From contig JAPEHQ010000002.1 in assembly GCA_027405735.1 (NCBI GenBank), positions 3,050,501-3,114,500 of the forward strand: a stretch of 64,000 nt of DNA. Direction: 5' to 3'. Positions 59,016 to 64,000 of this stretch are shown piece by piece; the first letter of the stretch is position 1, and every line of letters begins with the position of its first letter. A program made the translations under genes and the position numbers. This stretch comes from Mucor racemosus. Lineage: Eukaryota > Mucoromycota > Mucoromycetes > Mucorales > Mucoraceae. The notes beneath the pieces were generated by a model. That model was given only the letters and a program-made list of their open reading frames with translations. It was not told where the DNA came from and searched no databases.

Positions 59016-59374
59016 TATTAATTGTTGCATCCACAGATCTGGGTGCATCCTTGGTTAAGGTTACGACATAGTTTGATATGTTAAGTTCTACATTGCTGTG
59101 TATTATGTTATGAAGCTCCGTTTATACAGGAATGCGGGACTAGTGTGTGTCACCTAGACTTGATTGGATATATGTATATATATAAATAGATTCATTTAAA
59201 CAGGTCATATAATTAGAGAATGTGAATATAAAAAAAGATGTTTTGATCTTATAATAAATTTTTTTAATTTTAGTGTGCTCTTTCATTTTATAACAGTTTT
59301 CCTTTATTTTTATTTTTATTAAATGATTTAGTACATATTTTAGCTTTGAGATTGATATAATCTCCTGGCGTAAC
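59016..59374 (+). repeat. Direct repeat X, copy 1
   Basis: About 360 bases that match 62,327-62,684 in the same orientation. On the minus strand both copies can encode a similar peptide (KIKTS-FIFTFSNYMT-LNE), but frames are broken, so a decayed coding segment is possible. Unlike the inverted arms, this one is direct, so the region is composite. Confidence 0.8.
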
Positions 59375-59832
59375 ATTAATACTGTAGAAGGTGATAACGT
59401 ATCGTACTTTAATGCTACAAATCATTATCGTTAAATATGACTGAATATTAATAAATCAGAGAAAATATAAATTGTAAAAAACTAATACCCAATGTACATC
59501 GAGGTCAACGTTGATAAAAGGTGCATTCATTATGTAGTAAAAATCACAACATTTCGATGGATAAAAATTACAGGACCAAGATGTTGTATTTGCCTCAGGA
59601 TTTTTAAAAAGGGTTTTAAAAGCATGCTTTATCAAACTTACTTAGATGTTAAATACTCACCATACGATATTAGTATCATCTTGTTTTTTATTTACTGATT
59701 GCTGTATTATTAAAAATCAAGCTTTTCATAGCTTATAACAATGACAATAGAATGTTTCTGATTTTAGATTGGCATTTATCATAAGGCGGGCTGATGATAC
59801 GTTTTTTGATACTTTTGTAAATGAAATCAGTC

Positions 59833-59996
59833 AATTTGATTTATGAAATTTTAATGTAAATGCCGAGGAACCATTTGCAAGTACTTAAGTTGGTTCTGGT
59901 GAGGCATGGCAGTGAATAAATTGGCTTGGGACACAGAGGGGAAAAAGGTGGTAATAATAGGTTCCAGTGATGGCTATGTTTATGTTTATAATTTAT
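59833..59996 (+). pseudogene. Fragment resembling the C-terminal WD40 part of dynein intermediate chain
   Basis: The plus strand reads QFDL-stop-NFNVNAEEPFAST, then after a stop and a shift NKLAWDTEGKKVVIIGSSDG and YVYVYNL. This pattern, with a WD-type blade end followed by NKLAWD and GSSDGxVxVY, is that of the last blade of cytoplasmic dynein intermediate chain. Two in-frame stops (one at the expected Trp codon of LWN) and a frame shift show it is not functional. It ends just before repeat R2 copy 2. Confidence 0.55.
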
Positions 59997-60008
59997 AATG
60001 TTGGAAAG

Positions 60009-61895
60009 GTAAGACTAAAACTCAATGTAAATCACCTTTAGCGCGGTAATTATAAAGTAAGACTATATTATCATTGAATAAACTACCACACAATATTAAC
60101 ATGTATAAAGGCTTACAGTAATAAGTGGGTGCAGAATCGTAAATTCTTGAAAAAGTTTTCAAAAATCATAAAATCTCTTATTTTTAAGACTTACGAGGCT
60201 TATAAGCGGAATATTAATTTCGAAAATTATTCTTGTCCAGATCATCAATTTTGACATTTTTTAATTTTTGTTTTCTGATTTTGCAAATCTAGAGTTAATT
60301 ATACTACCAATTATAAAAACAAAAAATGTACACATATACACAATTTAGCGCTCTATTTGCTCAATAAAAAATAACGAGCATTTTCATTACAAAATATTAC
60401 ATGAAAATCCCTTAATCAAAAAACCGTTTTTGGGACAAAAGTGCAAAATCTCATTACTTAACATTTAATATTAAGCTTTTATAAAATTTGTATTAGCTAT
60501 GGCTACAATTTTCTCTCACAATGTAGTATATTTAAAAGTTGATTTTTGTATCAAAATTTAACTTTTCTGTTTTTTGATCGAAATCATGAGTGCTGGTAAG
60601 GATAAAATGAGCCCCGAAAATGTCCGCTACAAAAACTGAATTTTCAGATTGCACGTGGTTAAATATAAGAAAAGTTAAAAAAAAGCACCTTTTTATTTAA
60701 AATTTAAATATACTGTACCATAGTATAGAAGATTTAGCTGTTCAACCTTGCTATGCTCAATTACGGCGCTGCTCTACGGGCTCGCTTTTGCAATTTTTTA
60801 ACGAATCTATGATATGACAGACGGTTTTTCTGGTAGAAAAATGCATGTTTCTATGATAACAGATATTGCCTATGCTGTTTAGTTTATGGTTCATGCGCCG
60901 TAATGCTGCTTTTGACATTGGCTGAAATGTGCAATTTAGCAGGGTTTTAATTGCACTAAATAATGTAAAGCCTTGAAAATTATTTTTGTTTTCATATTAT
61001 TCTAAGAATATATTCACTATTTGATACGGTATATCAGGCTATTATCAAGCTGGTATCCTTTTCTTTTATCTAAATAAGCATGCTAAAATAAGAAACTAAT
61101 GCTTTTAATATAGGTAACAGTCTATATTAGAGACTTAAAGTTTCATTTAACCGCATTCTAAGATTAAATATCATTATTTACTACTGTATTATTGGACGTA
61201 TTTCGTGATTACAAGATCAAATTAAAGGCAATCATATTTATATCTGCTCAATACAAAGCTAGAACTGGCTACAGACCCACAAAATGTTCCAGAAAAGTGA
61301 TACAATTTCAAACGTTATAGAAACACAAAAAAAGAATAATCTGATGTCTTGGCTAATAATAGCCGTAGTTTTGATCGTAGCTATGCTTGGAAACAAATCT
61401 TCTTACAACTGACAATTGTAAGCTAAGATAGTAAGTTTAAAAATTGTTAATTTGTTTAAATTTTATGTGTGATAAAGTAACATTTATAACCTTAGGTTTG
61501 GTTTGCATATAAATTTAAGCAGAAAGTGTTATTTAAGTTTATGCTCGAGCAAAAAAAACCATTGTTGCTACAAACATTATAACTATAAACACATTTACAA
61601 ATGATAATAATAATCATAAATATATTGGCTGTTGCAATTATTCCTCTACAACAACAATGTATTGAATTGTATTATCTGTAATATATATTAATGAAAGCAA
61701 ATGTAATTTAAAACCACATTCTAGTAAAAAATGCAATGAAATTTGAGAACGGCACAACGCTCATGTATAAACCAATTTGTGCCCCTACGATCAGCTCATT
61801 ATGCTCATGGTCAGATTTTATTATGATGCACAAATAGGGATAACGACATGCTTATGAGCAATTCTACTATCATGGGATTAATTTCATCATGTACA
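60009..61895 (+). repeat. Dispersed repeat R2, copy 2
   Basis: Direct copy of 17,999-19,805, with about 140 additional bases at 61,343-61,490. It lies inside the inverted arms 58,528-58,934 and 61,906-62,307. No conserved coding frame. Confidence 0.85.
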
Positions 61896-61905
61896 CGGAC
61901 AGAAT

Positions 61906-62307
61906 CTTTAATCCAATAATTACCAAAAACGCTTGGACCTCAATTATAACACTATGTTATTTTATCCCAGCAGTTAATCAATCAAGTAGCTATCAAATCA
62001 ACATCCAAACAAATTTAGTGCAGCATTGAAACAAGACAACTCACAAGCTTTGCAAGCACGGTTAAATTATAATTGATTCATTTCAATCCATTGATTACTA
62101 TCAAACATATCTAATGGTTTAATAATGACTTAAATTACATCTCAGAATCTCAATGCCAAATCAATATAATAGGCCATACTTTTACTGTATATCGAAATAA
62201 ACGATATATTGTTTTTATTGTACAGTTGAAGAACTGATTCATTACTCATTTTCTTTTAGTTGTATTCTTTTTTAAGTGTTATTTATCAAACCTAAAAATA
62301 TACGGCA
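61906..62307 (-). repeat. Inverted-repeat arm, right
   Basis: Inverse of the left arm at 58,528-58,934. It begins 11 bases after the end of R2 copy 2. Confidence 0.82.
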
Positions 62308-62326
62308 AAGTTAAAACTAGATTGTT

Positions 62327-62684
62327 GCGTCCACACGTCTGTGCACATTCCTTGGTTAAGATTACGACAAAGATTGATATGATAAGTTTTACATTGCTGT
62401 GTATTATGTTATAAAGCTCAGCTTATACTGTACGTATTGAGAAATGTGGAACTGGTGTGTGCCACCTAGACTTGGTTGGAGATATATACAGTATGTATTT
62501 AAATAGGCTCATTTAGACTAGTCATATAATTAGAGAATGTGAATATAAAAGAAGATGTTTTGATCTTATAATAAAGTTCTTTAGTTTTAATGTGCTCTTC
62601 GTTTGATAGCAGTTTTTCTTTATTTTTAATATATGATTTAGTACATGTTTTAGCTTCTAAATTGACATAATCTCCTGGCGTAAA
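62327..62684 (+). repeat. Direct repeat X, copy 2
   Basis: Matches 59,016-59,374 in the same orientation. The minus-strand frame here is open for 87 codons (62,499-62,762; TPGDYVNLEAK), longer than in copy 1. Confidence 0.8.
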
Positions 62685-63110
62685 ATCAAAGCGCTCTCGG
62701 ATATATATATATACAGTATACGTATACTGTTGGTAAATAGTTTTCTTGTATATATATAACAATCAAGCAAATTTGCGTAATTTTTTTGATGAAACTGCGT
62801 GGTGGGTTTATAGAAAATACATCAATACATATATATTCTGTGCAGTCTATGTTTTTTTAATACTGTCAATGGTTTTATAAGTGCTTAGTTGTATTATTCA
62901 ATAGTTTTTTGTATCAGAACAAAAAATAAGAAATAATAAATAGATGGATAAAACAATTAATTTCAATCTTGTAATTTTTATTATGCAATATAAAGAATCC
63001 AAGAAAAAACAAATCAAGTAAAAAATTATGGATCGATATTATAAATGATGAAATGCTCTAAGATGGAGGAAAAGTAACTTTTGATATAATTGGTTTAATG
63101 GAGTAGATAG
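62685..63110. other. AT-rich stretch, possible 3' UTR of the fragment that follows
   Basis: Contains (AT)n near 62,700-62,712. Read on the minus strand, 63,110 down to 62,940 resembles a 3' UTR, with AATAAAAATT near 62,980. Confidence 0.4.
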
Positions 63111-63199
63111 TTAGCCGTTCAAAATAACGTTTCCAGCAACACCACGAGGAGGTCTATCTACATGTTGCCATTTGACTTTATAGTTTGTATACCACCATA
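63111..63199 (-). CDS. C-terminal exon fragment of an unidentified gene
   Basis: Behind an acceptor TTTATAG the minus strand encodes WWYTNYKVKWQHVDRPP and RGVAGNVILNG, then stop, followed by UTR-like sequence. The composition is clearly protein-like. Upstream there is no matching exon; a competing plus-strand frame of 96 codons (63,162-63,452) overlaps. Partial or broken gene; family not recognised. Confidence 0.3.
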
Positions 63200-63757
63200 C
63201 TATAAAGTGATACTGAAATCAAGCAGATGCTATGAAATCAATACAACTCCGATTGCCAGAAAGGGCTATAATTTCCAGCCGGTTACCGTGAAAGAAGACT
63301 ATAAGTCCCTAAAAGGGGGAGAGGTCGCAAGTCCACGAATGGAGAGCAACCAGGTTAAATTGACCCAGGATTACCGATTGTACAAAAACAAACAACTGAG
63401 TATAATAACCGAATTTACTAAGGTAGCATCAAAACAGATACTATCCCAATAAAGGTGGTAAAAGTTATTGCTTTTTTTCGATCAAATCATTTTGATTCTT
63501 AAACCTACGTAAGGTGTATCAGAAATCAGATAACGAAAAGATGCTTTGACTTCTAGATGGAATAAAATAAAAAAAAAGAAGACAAGACCAGAGAGACGAT
63601 ACAACCAGAGAGACAAGGCCAGAGACATTAGATTGGAGACGTTATATCAAAAGAAACCTTCAAAATTATAAAGAAAAAACCAAATTAAGATCAGACGTTG
63701 ACGATACCTTTTAAGTTTTCAATAATATACCTTTTTTATAAATTGAAACCACAAGTT

Positions 63758-64000
63758 AAAGAGCTGAGACAAGAAGCACACGAATGGAGACCCGATGGGG
63801 ATGAATTGAGACTAGATAAATGTGAAGTAAGACTAGATGAGCATTAATTGAAAAACTGATGAACATAAAAGAGTATACCTTTATACCAAAAGAGCATAGA
63901 TTGAGACCAGTTAAAGATGAAATAAGACCAGATAAACATGAATTTTGACCACATCAGGATAACTTGAAAACCGATGAGTATAAATTCAGACCAGATACAA
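63758..64000 (+). repeat. Degenerate 21-base tandem array with heptapeptide coding pattern
   Basis: At least nine units of about 21 bases, consensus like GATGAATTGAGACCAGATAAA, running to the end of the window. In one frame the units read as x-E-L-R-P-D-x heptapeptides (for example units at 63,779, 63,800 and 63,821), but later units have stops and a 30-base interruption near 63,862-63,890. The unit length, a multiple of three, suggests a former repetitive protein. Confidence 0.65.

Noticed and set aside
63162..63452. 96-codon plus-strand frame near the window end
   Set aside because: Competes with the better-supported minus-strand exon at 63,111-63,199; no family recognised, so not called as a gene, although its composition is not implausible.
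1..64000. tRNA, rRNA genes or CRISPR arrays
   Set aside because: No B-box-like GGTTCGANTCC sequence in a tRNA context, no rRNA-like block and no regularly spaced direct repeats were seen. A tRNA scan would be decisive.

Overview
The window looks like nuclear DNA of a filamentous fungus of the Mucoromycota, most likely a pin mould of the Mucorales. The reasons are the very AT-rich background with long A/T runs, genes broken by many short GT-AG introns, fungal-type SHO1, PEX13, HIS1, MIC60 and ALG8 genes, and a minor-spliceosome (U12) AT-AC intron, a class retained in some early-diverging fungi but lost from yeasts. The genus cannot be fixed from sequence alone. All exon structures below were read by eye from splice consensus and reading-frame continuity.

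Left part (1-16,500) is gene-dense: an HP1-like chromodomain protein, a short-chain dehydrogenase, the peroxisomal import factor PEX13, the WD40 scaffold RACK1 (cpc-2) converging on HIS1 (histidine biosynthesis), a membrane-anchored aspartic protease, a Ran1/Ksp1-type kinase, and a TMCO3/Kef-type cation-proton antiporter. From 16,500 to 23,400 the DNA is repeat-rich: a dispersed 1.8 kb repeat, a decayed gag-type retroelement with zinc knuckles that was itself hit by a 363 bp hAT-type MITE, and a truncated copy of another repeat.

Middle part (23,690-39,240): glycogen phosphorylase, a coiled-coil protein, a five-exon integrase-derived gene whose catalytic residues are mostly replaced, MIC60 and a mitochondrial-type leucine aminopeptidase divergent from a shared promoter with two RFX X-box sites, and the osmosensor SHO1. 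After that come a 1.1 kb element with long terminal inverted repeats and a 2.5 kb repeat (R1).

Right part: the PKA catalytic subunit, the ALG8 glucosyltransferase (twelve exons, including the AT-AC intron), and two tandem sugar transporters with signs of recent gene conversion. This 12 kb gene block is flanked by inverted copies of R1. From 55,700 to the end the sequence is almost all repeats and broken genes: inverted arms, direct repeats, a second copy of the 1.8 kb repeat, a dynein-intermediate-chain-like pseudogene fragment, orphan exons and a decayed 21 bp coding-type tandem array running off the end.

Functional links are loose, as expected for a eukaryote. PKA, SHO1, RACK1 and glycogen phosphorylase all belong to nutrient or stress signalling, and phosphorylase carries PKA-type sites near its N terminus. 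HIS1 has a textbook Gcn4/CPC1 element next to a TATA box. No tRNA, rRNA or CRISPR array was seen.
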